Shown here in pieces: positions 8,620-16,326 of a stretch of DNA of 25,854 nucleotides (positions are counted from its first letter, which is position 1; each line of letters starts with the position of its first letter). The translations under genes were made by a program, and so were the position numbers. The notes under the pieces are model-generated. The model was not told the origin of the DNA. It saw only the letters and a list, made by a program, of their open reading frames with translations, and did no database searches. The stretch covers positions 1-25,854 of the forward strand of contig JBOGIQ010000046.1 in assembly GCA_050742535.1 (NCBI GenBank), written 5' to 3'. The DNA is from Gp6-AA40 sp050742535 (GTDB lineage: Bacteria > Acidobacteriota > Vicinamibacteria > Vicinamibacterales > UBA2999).

Positions 8620-9660
8620 ATGCCCAACGTGCAAGCCGCGAAACAAAACGTCGCCTGGAGGATCCGTCGCGCGGCGGCGCAGATGAAAGAGGCGCGCAAG
8701 AAGCTGTACTACCGGGTCCGCGAGACGCCGACGGGCCACGCGCTGCTGCAGGCCGCGGAGTTCATGCGTTCGCCGCGCGATCATCGGCTGCGGCGAAGCG
8801 TTGGTCAGGAATACATCGGCCGTACTGCTGCCCCCGTGATGGATCAAGACAAGGGGTACGGGGTCACCTCGGTTGAGCGGTTCGAGAACTTCGATGCTGT
8901 CGTCGGCGCGTCACGTGCGCTCTTCGAGCGGAAGAAAGCGGCGATCGAAGAGGAGCTCGCCGGGTTTTCCAGCTGGCACGAGCGGAAGCAGCAGAAGTAC
9001 CTGAAGCGAAAAGACAAGTTCCTGCGCAACCTGCTCAACGACAAGGACCTGCGCCGGAATCCGGAGCTCCTCGATTTCGCGCTCAGCGATCCGGTGCTCG
9101 GCATGGCGGCGCGGTACCTCGGCGCGATTCCGTACCTCTGCCGCGTTGACCTCGTCTATTCGCTGCCACGCGCGACCGGAGACAACATCGCGAGTCAGTT
9201 GTTCCACGTCGATCCCGAAGGGCTCACGCAGGTGAAGTTTTTCATCCACCTCTACGACGTGGGTGAGCCCGAGGGACCCTTCACGTTCATCCCCGCCGAC
9301 GACACGACGCGGATTCTCGCGGCCATCCGTGCGCTTCGGCGCCAGCAGGGCAAGCCGCACGTCGGCCGGTACCTCGACGAGGAAATCGCTGCCGTCGGCG
9401 GAACGAATTCGATCGTCCGCTTGAAGGGCCCGACGGGCAGCGGCGTCGCCATCGACACGTCGCGCTGTCTGCACATGGGCAGCCGCGTGCAGCCCGGCGC
9501 GTTCCGCCTCTGTCTCTATTTGCAGTACTGCACCACCGCCGAGCAGACGAACGTGTTCGACGTCGGCCGCTACAAGAAGGACCGCGTGCGCACGCTCGCG
9601 ATCAAGCACAGCGTCGCGGCCAACGCCAATCGGATCATCGAACCCGCACAGATGGCGTGA
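8620..9660 (+). CDS. PhyH-like Fe(II)/2-oxoglutarate dioxygenase, copy 2
   Basis: The 346-residue protein is strongly similar to the protein at 5606 through most of its length, for example DLRRNPELLDFALSDPVLG, PYLCRVDLVYS, YDVGEPEGPFTFIPAD and DTSRCLHMGSRV. The iron ligands are conserved: His196 and Asp198 (FHVDPEG) and distal His285, with Arg296 for 2-oxoglutarate. The N-terminal basic helix is present too (RRAAAQMKEARKKLYYRV). The ATG at 8620 lies 18 bases after the previous stop, behind a weak AAGGA. The stop overlaps the GTG start of the YfhO-like gene as GTGA, which mirrors the link between copy 1 and its membrane protein. With all four residues kept, both copies are probably active. Different substrates or positions on one glycan are likely, but this is inference. 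Confidence 0.8.
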   Translation: MPNVQAAKQNVAWRIRRAAAQMKEARKKLYYRVRETPTGHALLQAAEFMRSPRDHRLRRSVGQEYIGRTAAPVMDQDKGYGVTSVERFENFDAVVGASRALFERKKAAIEEELAGFSSWHERKQQKYLKRKDKFLRNLLNDKDLRRNPELLDFALSDPVLGMAARYLGAIPYLCRVDLVYSLPRATGDNIASQLFHVDPEGLTQVKFFIHLYDVGEPEGPFTFIPADDTTRILAAIRALRRQQGKPHVGRYLDEEIAAVGGTNSIVRLKGPTGSGVAIDTSRCLHMGSRVQPGAFRLCLYLQYCTTAEQTNVFDVGRYKKDRVRTLAIKHSVAANANRIIEPAQMA

Positions 9661-12209
9661 AGCGCCCGCCCGTCATCGTCCTGAGCGGCACCGCGCTGCT
9701 CCTGGTGGTCGTGCTTCGGGGCATCCTCGACCCGTCCGTCGATCGGCTGCCCGGAATCGATTCCGGCAACATTTACGCGTGGGAGGTCTACACGCGCTCG
9801 GTGCTGGCGGATTGGAAGCTGCCGTACTGGAACCCCTATCACTTCGCCGGCACACCGCATCTCGCCGATCCGCAGACGACGGTGCTCTATCCGCCGGCGA
9901 TGCTTCTGCGATGGCTGCCTGTGCCTGCGTTTCTCGGCTGGATGCTGGCGCTGCACCTGTGGATCGCCGGCGCCGGTACCTTGTTCGCCGCGCGGGCCAT
10001 CGGCGCGGGCTGGATTGCGGCATCGGCGGCGGCCGTGGCGGTCATGCTTGGCGGCAGCGTATCGGGATGGATTCACGGCGGCCACCTGCTGCTGATCTAT
10101 TCAGCCGCGTGGGTTCCGTGGGCGTTGGGGCTGTCGATTGTTTCCGTACGTTCGGGCCGCCTCGTTCCAGATGGTCGTCTGGTCGCCGTCCTGGCGTTGC
10201 AGTTCCTCACCGGCTACCTGCAGGGCAGCCTGTACCTGGCCGCGGCGGTGGCGTCGTACTTCATCTTCTCGGCACTGTGGCCGCCGTCTACGAGGCGCGC
10301 CTCACAAGGCGCGCCCCACGTATTGGACGATGTCCAAGGCCCGTCTCACATATCGGACGACGTGCACGGCAGCCGCGTGCCGCGGTGGGCGCCGCTCGCG
10401 CAACTGGCGCTGCTGGGGGGGCTGTGCGCGGGCGCTGCGGCCTTTCAGCTGCTGCCGACGGCAGTGCTGGTTGCCGAGGCCGGCCGCAGCGGCGGGTTGC
10501 CGTACCGTGAAGCACTCGATGGAAGCTGGCAGGCAACGGACCTTGCCACGCTCCTGTTTCCCTTTTACGGCCTCGCCGAAGACCCGCCGTACCGGATGCT
10601 TCCCGATCGCCTCGCCTACGTCGGCTGGATTCTGATCGCGTTTGCTCCGTTTGCGTTTTTTACCCGCGCGCGTCTTCGTCTGGCGATGTTCCTCGGCACC
10701 CTCGTTGCCCTCGTCTTTATCGTTGCACTTGGTGACGCCGGTGGCTTGTTCCGCCTCCATTACGCGCTGTTTCCAGGACTGCGGGTCCCCGGACGCATTC
10801 TGTTTCTTGCCACTTCCGGTCTCGCGCTCCTGGGAGCGCTCGGCCTCGAATCGTTTGTATCGCTCGCCGCGCGCCGGGAATGGATTCGAATGGCTGTGCC
10901 GGCAGTGATCAGCGGCGCTGCCGCGTCGATTGCTGCGTATGCGGCTTTCGGTGCGTCGCAGCCAGCGATTCCTCCGGTTCACGGGTGGCCATGGATTCCA
11001 ATCCTTCTGAGTGGCGGACTGGTCGCAATCGTCGCTTCAGGGATGTCGGGTTGGCGGCGGCTGGCGTTGGCCACGGCGCTCGCCGCCGTCGTCCTCGATC
11101 TGACGACACTGAGTCTCGGCGCGGTTGGAACGATTCCCGTTGAGACGGAAGCGGAGATCCGCCAGTGGATCGGCCCGCCTGTCGGTGGCCGTGCAATCTC
11201 ACTGTGCGAAAACAGGATCAGCGCACGCGAGTTTCTTCAGAACCGCGAGCCGACGCTCGACGGTCTGCCCGGGCTTCACCTGCGCGACTACGCGGACTGG
11301 GCCTTCATGGCCAAGAGCGGCGACGTTCCACCCGGTGGCGGCCTCTACCATCGCATTGGCGGGGAAGGTGACCAGCCGGCACGGCGCGACTTGCTCGACA
11401 TGGCCAACGTCTCGCGCATCGTGGCCTGCACGCATGGCGCCGACGGCCGGCTGACGGGGATGGACATTCAACGCAACGAGCGTTCGTGGCCGCGGGCCGT
11501 GTGGGTCTGCGGTGCCGAGGAGGTGTCGCGCCGCGAGGCCATTGCGCGCATCATCCGTGGACGCTACGACGCGTCCGGCGGTCTGCAGCCGCGTCATTAC
11601 ATCAAGCTCCGGTGGGCGGCGGGCGTGCACGATGCCCGGCGCGCGGAACTGGAGCGGGTGCATCACCTGCAAGACGGCGTCGTCGTCGAAGGTGTGACCT
11701 GGAAGTATCTGCTCGGCGACGCCTCGCTCGACGGAGTATTGGCCATCATGCGCGATCCCGAGGTCGAGGACACGCACGGCGTCGACCGTGCGACCGGTGC
11801 GTTCATGCCGACCGACGAATTGCAGGACTCGATTCCCGAAATCACGGGCGACGTCACCAGGACACTCATGCCCTCGACGGCCGCGTGTGCAGGGCGGGGC
11901 GACGTGAACGTTCGCGTGATGGACCAGCCCGACGGGCGCGTCGTGGCGCAGGTCGATGCGCCGGCCGACGGCTATGTCTTTTTCAGCGAGCCGTATTACC
12001 GCGAGCGCCGCGCCTCGGTTGACGGCCGCCGCGTGCCGATGCGCAAGGCCAATCTGACCTTTACCGCGGTCGCCGTTCCAGCCGGCCGCCACGACGTCGA
12101 GCTGCGTTACGTGCCGTCGAGTTTCTACGTCGGCTCTCTCATCAGCGGCGTGACGGCCGCCGGGTACGCATTCGTCTTCGTCAGACGTCCGCGAAGGAAG
12201 GCGCGCTGA
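9657..12209 (+). CDS. YfhO-family polytopic membrane protein
   Basis: This 850-residue protein begins with a GTG in a GTGA overlap. Residues ~5-22 are a membrane segment. The first loop (DSGNIYAWEVYTRSVLADW, then LPYWNPYHFAGTPHLADP and LYPPAMLL) is the YfhO-family signature, related to GT-C transferases. About ten further hydrophobic stretches follow up to residue ~490. The C-terminal third is soluble and probably extracytoplasmic, with a beta-rich end (GYVFFSEPYYRERR, then PAGRHDVELRYVPSSFYVGS) and a last helix and basic tail. YfhO proteins are linked to glycosylation of lipoteichoic acid in Bacillus and are common in Gram-negative sugar loci. Residues 649-714 match residues 268-333 of the protein at 6703. 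A cytoplasmic-side loop at ~212-240 is encoded by a short direct repeat. The family is confident; the sugar transferred is unknown. Confidence 0.8.
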   Translation: MKRPPVIVLSGTALLLVVVLRGILDPSVDRLPGIDSGNIYAWEVYTRSVLADWKLPYWNPYHFAGTPHLADPQTTVLYPPAMLLRWLPVPAFLGWMLALHLWIAGAGTLFAARAIGAGWIAASAAAVAVMLGGSVSGWIHGGHLLLIYSAAWVPWALGLSIVSVRSGRLVPDGRLVAVLALQFLTGYLQGSLYLAAAVASYFIFSALWPPSTRRASQGAPHVLDDVQGPSHISDDVHGSRVPRWAPLAQLALLGGLCAGAAAFQLLPTAVLVAEAGRSGGLPYREALDGSWQATDLATLLFPFYGLAEDPPYRMLPDRLAYVGWILIAFAPFAFFTRARLRLAMFLGTLVALVFIVALGDAGGLFRLHYALFPGLRVPGRILFLATSGLALLGALGLESFVSLAARREWIRMAVPAVISGAAASIAAYAAFGASQPAIPPVHGWPWIPILLSGGLVAIVASGMSGWRRLALATALAAVVLDLTTLSLGAVGTIPVETEAEIRQWIGPPVGGRAISLCENRISAREFLQNREPTLDGLPGLHLRDYADWAFMAKSGDVPPGGGLYHRIGGEGDQPARRDLLDMANVSRIVACTHGADGRLTGMDIQRNERSWPRAVWVCGAEEVSRREAIARIIRGRYDASGGLQPRHYIKLRWAAGVHDARRAELERVHHLQDGVVVEGVTWKYLLGDASLDGVLAIMRDPEVEDTHGVDRATGAFMPTDELQDSIPEITGDVTRTLMPSTAACAGRGDVNVRVMDQPDGRVVAQVDAPADGYVFFSEPYYRERRASVDGRRVPMRKANLTFTAVAVPAGRHDVELRYVPSSFYVGSLISGVTAAGYAFVFVRRPRRKAR
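10294..10367 (+). repeat. Short repeat cluster inside the YfhO-like gene
   Basis: GGCGCGCC occurs at 10294-10301 and 10308-10315. Two 30-base units follow at 10308-10337 and 10338-10367, matching at 22 of 30 positions (both contain GGACGA). The reading frame stays open, giving the loop sequence APHVLDDVQGPSHISDDVHG between hydrophobic segments. The two 8-base palindromes could also pair as a stem. It may be a small dispersed repeat that landed in a tolerant loop, or a local duplication. Confidence 0.6.
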
Positions 12210-12210
12210 C

Positions 12211-13638
12211 GTGACGATCCTGCTCCACGTGACGCTGATGACGATGCTCCGGCATTTCGAGAGCGTCCTGCTGGCACTGGCCGAACGAGGTCATCGCGTC
12301 CGCGTGGCGCTGCCGAACCGGCGTCCGGATCTGCTGCCGCCGCCGGCGCTTGCCGATCATCCGTCGATTTCCTTTGTTCGAGCACCCGCCACCCGCGGCG
12401 ACGCGTGGGCGCATCCGATCCATGAGATGCGATCGCTGCGCGACTACCTGCGCTACCTCGAAGCGCGGTACGACGGCGCGCCGAAGCTGCGCACACGGGC
12501 GCTGCGGAAGATGGTGGCGGCCGTCACGCGCGAGCACCAGTCGCATCTGGCTGCGCACTGTCCGCACTGCGATGAGCGCATCGTCGACGACCAGGTCGGG
12601 CGCATCATGCTCGCCTTCAAGAAGGAAGGGCGCCGCAACCTGTCCGCCATGCTCGGCCTCATGGAGGCGACCATACCGAGCGACACGTCGATCGAAGCCT
12701 TTCTCACCTCCGAGGCTCCCGACGTCGTCCTGGTGACGCCGCTCATCAACTTTGGCTCGTACCAAGCCGATTACGTGAAGAGCGCACAGGCGCTCGGCAT
12801 CCCCGTCGGGTTTCCGGTCTTCAGCTGGGACAACCTGTCCAACAAGGGATTGATTCACGTCGCGCCCGATCGGGTGTTCGTCTGGAACGATCGGCAGCGG
12901 ATCGAGGCGGTCAAGATGCACGGCGTGCCGGCCGAGCGGGTGGTCGTCACCGGTGCGCCGCGTTTTGACCAGTTCTTCCTGATGCAGCCGGGGCAGTCGC
13001 GCGATTCGTTCTGCGCCGGGTTTGGACTCGAACCGAAGCACCCGATCGTGACGTATCTGTGCTCGTCGGAGTTCGTGGCGGGCCACGAGGTGGCTTTCGT
13101 CGAGCGCTGGATCGCCGAGCTCCGCCGCGACCGGACGCTCGCCGAATGCGGAATCCTGATTCGGCCGCATCCGCGCGAGCAGAAGCAATGGCGGACGTTC
13201 TCGCCGGCTCGCGGGGTGGCCGTCGCGTTCCCGCGCGCGCTCAATTCCGACCAGACGCTCTTCGACACCGTGTATCACAGCGCCGCCGTGGTCGGCCTCA
13301 ATACCAGCGCCGAGCTCGAGGCGGGCATCGTCGGCCGCCCGGTGTTCACCATCCTCGCGGGCGACGAGGCCGAGGGACAGGAAGGCACGATTCACTTCAA
13401 GTATCTGTTGAAGGACCAGCACGGCTTCGTCGAGGTCGCTCCCGACTTCGAGACGCATAAGAAACAGCTGACCGCCGCGGTCCGAGGCGAGTACGACGCC
13501 GGCACGATGCGGCGGCTCGTCGAGCGCTTCGTGCGGCCGCATGGAGGATCGCAGCCCGCCACGCCGCTTCTGGTGTCGGCGATCGAGGATCTGGCCCGCA
13601 GCAAACGTCCGCACGTCCAGGAGGCAGCCCGTGTCTAG
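12211..13638 (+). CDS. GT-B-like glycosyltransferase or related surface-glycan protein
   Basis: The 475-residue protein starts at GTG 12211, two bases after the YfhO-like stop region and behind AAGGAAGG. It has two Rossmann-like halves. The N-terminal half (ILLHVTLMTMLRHFESVLLA, then ERGHRVRVALP) resembles the acceptor lobe of GT-B transferases. The C-terminal half has PDRVFVWNDRQR, VVTGAPRFDQF, ILIRPHPREQKQW and VGLNTSAELEAGIVGRPVFT, as in UDP-sugar or CDP-glycerol-type transferases. An insertion at ~100-170 carries CPHC (Cys117 and Cys120), which I do not know from the family. It probably adds a sugar to the growing glycan on the cytoplasmic side. The donor is unknown. The role in glycan assembly is supported mainly by fold-like motifs and context. 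Confidence 0.65.
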   Translation: MTILLHVTLMTMLRHFESVLLALAERGHRVRVALPNRRPDLLPPPALADHPSISFVRAPATRGDAWAHPIHEMRSLRDYLRYLEARYDGAPKLRTRALRKMVAAVTREHQSHLAAHCPHCDERIVDDQVGRIMLAFKKEGRRNLSAMLGLMEATIPSDTSIEAFLTSEAPDVVLVTPLINFGSYQADYVKSAQALGIPVGFPVFSWDNLSNKGLIHVAPDRVFVWNDRQRIEAVKMHGVPAERVVVTGAPRFDQFFLMQPGQSRDSFCAGFGLEPKHPIVTYLCSSEFVAGHEVAFVERWIAELRRDRTLAECGILIRPHPREQKQWRTFSPARGVAVAFPRALNSDQTLFDTVYHSAAVVGLNTSAELEAGIVGRPVFTILAGDEAEGQEGTIHFKYLLKDQHGFVEVAPDFETHKKQLTAAVRGEYDAGTMRRLVERFVRPHGGSQPATPLLVSAIEDLARSKRPHVQEAARV

Positions 13639-13660
13639 GACTGGCTCCTAGGGGAGCGAT

Positions 13661-14134
13661 ATGCCCATAGCACCAGACGTCGTCCTTGGGACGGACGTCA
13701 AGATCTTTCACCCGACGCTCGTGAACCTGTACGGCTGCCGTATCGGCGACGACACGAAGATCGGCACGTTCGTCGAGATTCAGAAGAACGCCGTCATTGG
13801 CCGCCGGTGCAAGATTTCATCGCATACATTCATCTGCGAAGGCGTGACCATCGAAGACGACGTGTTCGTGGGTCACGGGGTGATGTTCATCAACGATCGC
13901 CGGCCGCGGGCGACCGCCGACGGACGGCTGCAGACCGAGGAGGACTGGACCGTCGTGCCGACGCTCATCCGGCGGGGCGCGTCGCTCGGCAGCGGCGCCG
14001 TGATTCTGTGCGGTGTCACCATCGGCGAGAACGCCATGATCGGCGCCGGAGCCGTGGTCACGCGCGATGTGGCTCCGGGAGAAACAGTGGCGGGAGTGCC
14101 GGCGCGTCTCCTCGCAGCGCGGACGCTATCGTGA
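13661..14134 (+). CDS. Left-handed beta-helix N-acetyltransferase, WbpD/WlbB-like
   Basis: This 157-residue protein has hexapeptide repeats almost throughout (GCRIGDDTKIGTFVEI, AVIGRRCKISSHTFI, GVTIEDDVFVG and GVTIGENAMIGAGAVVTRDV). It has the HGVMFINDRRPRA segment shared by WlbB/WbpD/QdtC enzymes and ends with AGVPARLL. These enzymes use acetyl-CoA to acetylate a 3-amino sugar on a nucleotide carrier, as trimers in the cytoplasm. A dehydrogenase and an aminotransferase follow it. The predicted reaction is therefore acetylation of UDP-GlcNAc(3NH2)A to UDP-2,3-diacetamido-2,3-dideoxyglucuronate. The ATG at 13661 follows a good AGGGGAG site. A sister activity on a dTDP-3-amino sugar is the main alternative. 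Confidence 0.85.
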   Translation: MPIAPDVVLGTDVKIFHPTLVNLYGCRIGDDTKIGTFVEIQKNAVIGRRCKISSHTFICEGVTIEDDVFVGHGVMFINDRRPRATADGRLQTEEDWTVVPTLIRRGASLGSGAVILCGVTIGENAMIGAGAVVTRDVAPGETVAGVPARLLAARTLS

Positions 14135-14156
14135 ACAGCGGAGCGAGGAGCGCCGC

Positions 14157-15182
14157 ATGATCCGGATCGGGGTCATTGGCTACGGCTACTGGGGGCCGAA
14201 CGTGGTCCGCAACTTCGCGGAGCTCGCGGAGGCTCAGGTCACCGTCGTCTCGGACCAGCGTCCGGAGCGTCTGGCACAGGCGCAACGCCGGTATCCCGGC
14301 ATTCGAACGACCACCGATCCGCTGGATCTGATCGCGGACCCTGCCGTCGATGCCGTCGCCATCGTCACGCCGGTCGCGTTCCATTTCGAGCTGGCGAGCG
14401 CGGCCCTGCGCGCCGGCAAACACGTGCTCGTCGAGAAACCGATGGCCTCGACCAGCGATGAGGCCCGCCGGTTGATTGACGAAGCCGCCCGGCGGCGGCT
14501 CGTGCTGATGGTCGATCACACCTTCGTGTACACCGGCGCCGTGCAGAAGATGCGCGAGCTCGTCGCCGGCGGAGAGCTGGGCGACGTCCATTACTACGAT
14601 TCGGTCCGCATCAACCTCGGCCTCTTTCAGCACGACGTCGACGTGCTCTGGGACCTCGCCGTTCACGACCTCTCGATCATGGACTTCATCCTGACGCAGC
14701 AGCCGATGGCGGTCTCCGCCACAGGGCTGGCGCACGTGCCCGGCCGCCCGACGAACATTGCCTACATGACGATGTTCTTCGACAGCCCGATGATCGCGCA
14801 CGTGCACGCGAGCTGGCTGGCGCCGGTGAAAGTGCGGCGCACGCTGCTCGGCGGCAGCAGACGCATGATCGTCTTCGACGATCTGGAGACGAGCGAGAAG
14901 ATCAAGGTCTACGACCGCGGCATTTCCGTCGATTCCAGTCCGGAGAACGTCTACCAGATGCTCGTCGGCTACCGCACCGGCGACATGTGGGCGCCGAAGC
15001 TTGCGGTGACGGAGGCGCTGCAGGTCGAGGCGGCGCACTTCGCTGACTGCGTGGCGCGAGGCGTGCGGCCGCAGAGCGATGGCGAGTCCGGCCTGCGCGT
15101 CGTCCGCCTGCTCGAGGCGGCATCCGCGTCGATGCAGCAGCACGGGCGGCCGGTCGACATTCAGGGAGTGGCTGCCGGGTGA
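14157..15182 (+). CDS. Gfo/Idh/MocA sugar dehydrogenase, WbpB/WlbA-like
   Basis: The start is ATG 14157, behind GAGGAG with 6-base spacing; a longer frame from 14067 begins inside the acetyltransferase gene and adds only a basic, non-homologous-looking stretch. The 341 residues have the NAD-binding IGVIGYGYWGPN at the N-terminus, Lys94 in VEKPMA and the DLAVHDLSIMDF segment with a catalytic-type Asp/His pair. In the Wbp pathway this enzyme oxidises C3 of UDP-GlcNAc-uronate. WbpB/WlbA enzymes re-oxidise their bound NADH with 2-oxoglutarate, giving 2-hydroxyglutarate. The place between acetyltransferase and aminotransferase genes supports the role strongly. Another 3-keto nucleotide-sugar forming dehydrogenase is possible. 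Its stop overlaps the next start as GTGA. Confidence 0.85.
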   Translation: MIRIGVIGYGYWGPNVVRNFAELAEAQVTVVSDQRPERLAQAQRRYPGIRTTTDPLDLIADPAVDAVAIVTPVAFHFELASAALRAGKHVLVEKPMASTSDEARRLIDEAARRRLVLMVDHTFVYTGAVQKMRELVAGGELGDVHYYDSVRINLGLFQHDVDVLWDLAVHDLSIMDFILTQQPMAVSATGLAHVPGRPTNIAYMTMFFDSPMIAHVHASWLAPVKVRRTLLGGSRRMIVFDDLETSEKIKVYDRGISVDSSPENVYQMLVGYRTGDMWAPKLAVTEALQVEAAHFADCVARGVRPQSDGESGLRVVRLLEAASASMQQHGRPVDIQGVAAG

Positions 15183-16291
15183 TTCCATACGCGGATCTGC
15201 GCCGTCAGTACCGGGCCATCAAGCCGGAGATCGACAAAGCCGTGCTGCGCGTGCTGGACAGCACGCAGTTCATCCTCGGCGAGGAGGTTGTGGCGTTCGA
15301 ACGGGAGTTCGCCGCCTACTGTGGAACGGCCGACGCCATCGGGGTGAACTCGGGAACCAGCGCGCTCCATCTCGCGCTGCTCGCGGCCGGCATCGGGCCC
15401 GGCGACGAAGTGATCACCGTGCCGTTTACCTTCGTGGCGACTGCGGCCGCGATCGTCTACACCGGAGCCACGCCGGTCTTCGTCGACATCGATCCCGGGA
15501 CGTTCACGATGGCCCCGGCGGCGATCGAGCAGGTCATCACACCGCGCACGAAGGCCATCATGCCCGTTCACCTCTACGGGCATGCCGCCGACATGGATCC
15601 GATTCTCGACATCGCGCGACGCCGCGGCCTCGTCGTGATCGAAGACGCGGCGCAGGCGCACGGCGCGACCTACAACGGGCGCCCGTGCGGGTCGATCGGC
15701 GCGATGGCGGCGTTCAGCTTTTACCCCGGCAAGAATCTCGGCGCGTATGGTGAAGGCGGCGCCGTGGTCACGAATGATCCGGCGCTGGCGAAGAAGATTC
15801 GCGTCATGCGGAGCTGGGGTGAAGAGCGCCGCTACGAGCACAGCGTCAAGGGATTCAACTACCGGATGGACGGCATTCAGGGCGCCATCCTGCGCGTGAA
15901 GCTGCGTCATCTCGACGCCTGGACGGACGCTCGCCGCGCGCGCGCGGCGGATTATGCACGCGCGTTCGCCGGAACCGGCATCGCCACGCCCGTTGAGCGT
16001 CCCGACTGCCGCCACGTGTATCACGTCTATGCCGTCCGGCTGTCGCAGCGCGATTCGACGCGCGCGGCGCTTCAGGCAGCCGACATTCAGACGGGTGTGC
16101 ATTACCCGATCCCGATTCATCTGCAGCCGGCGCACGCGGACCTCGGCTACGGGCCGGGGGATTTTCCCGTGTCCGAGCAGGCCGCCGCACAGGTGCTGTC
16201 GCTGCCGATGTTTCCGGAGATGACGGTCGAACAGGTGGAGCAGGTCGCGGCAGCGGTGCTCGCGGCGGAGCGAGTGCCGGCGCGCGGCTAG
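15179..16291 (+). CDS. DegT/DnrJ/EryC1 PLP aminotransferase, WbpE-like
   Basis: The 370-residue protein starts at a GTG in a GTGA overlap. It is a sugar aminotransferase of the DegT family, with IPYADLRRQY at the start, NSGTSALHLAL for cofactor phosphate binding, VIEDAAQAHGA and the PLP lysine Lys185 in FSFYPGKNLGAYGEGG. Late segments FNYRMDGIQGAIL and IQTGVHYPIPIHLQP also fit. In the WbpB-E pair the 3-keto sugar is aminated with glutamate, releasing 2-oxoglutarate that can supply the dehydrogenase. The expected product is UDP-GlcNAc(3NH2)A. It is the last + strand gene before a convergent gap, so the operon probably ends here. Confidence 0.9.
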   Translation: MIPYADLRRQYRAIKPEIDKAVLRVLDSTQFILGEEVVAFEREFAAYCGTADAIGVNSGTSALHLALLAAGIGPGDEVITVPFTFVATAAAIVYTGATPVFVDIDPGTFTMAPAAIEQVITPRTKAIMPVHLYGHAADMDPILDIARRRGLVVIEDAAQAHGATYNGRPCGSIGAMAAFSFYPGKNLGAYGEGGAVVTNDPALAKKIRVMRSWGEERRYEHSVKGFNYRMDGIQGAILRVKLRHLDAWTDARRARAADYARAFAGTGIATPVERPDCRHVYHVYAVRLSQRDSTRAALQAADIQTGVHYPIPIHLQPAHADLGYGPGDFPVSEQAAAQVLSLPMFPEMTVEQVEQVAAAVLAAERVPARG

Positions 16292-16299
16292 CGGGCTAG

Positions 16300-16326
16300 A
16301 GGACACGGAGTGCACGGAGGTAACGG
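16300..16326 (+). repeat. Three 9-base tandem units, CACGG type
   Basis: The units AGGACACGG, AGTGCACGG and AGGTAACGG follow each other in register. The third unit runs into the left end of the large inverted repeat. Such CACGGAG-type repeats are widespread between genes in several GC-rich phyla. Confidence 0.7.

Noticed and set aside
14067..14156. Extended N-terminus of the Gfo/Idh/MocA protein
   Set aside because: It overlaps the acetyltransferase gene and is an Arg-rich stretch; ATG 14157 has a good GAGGAG site and starts at the NAD-binding strand.
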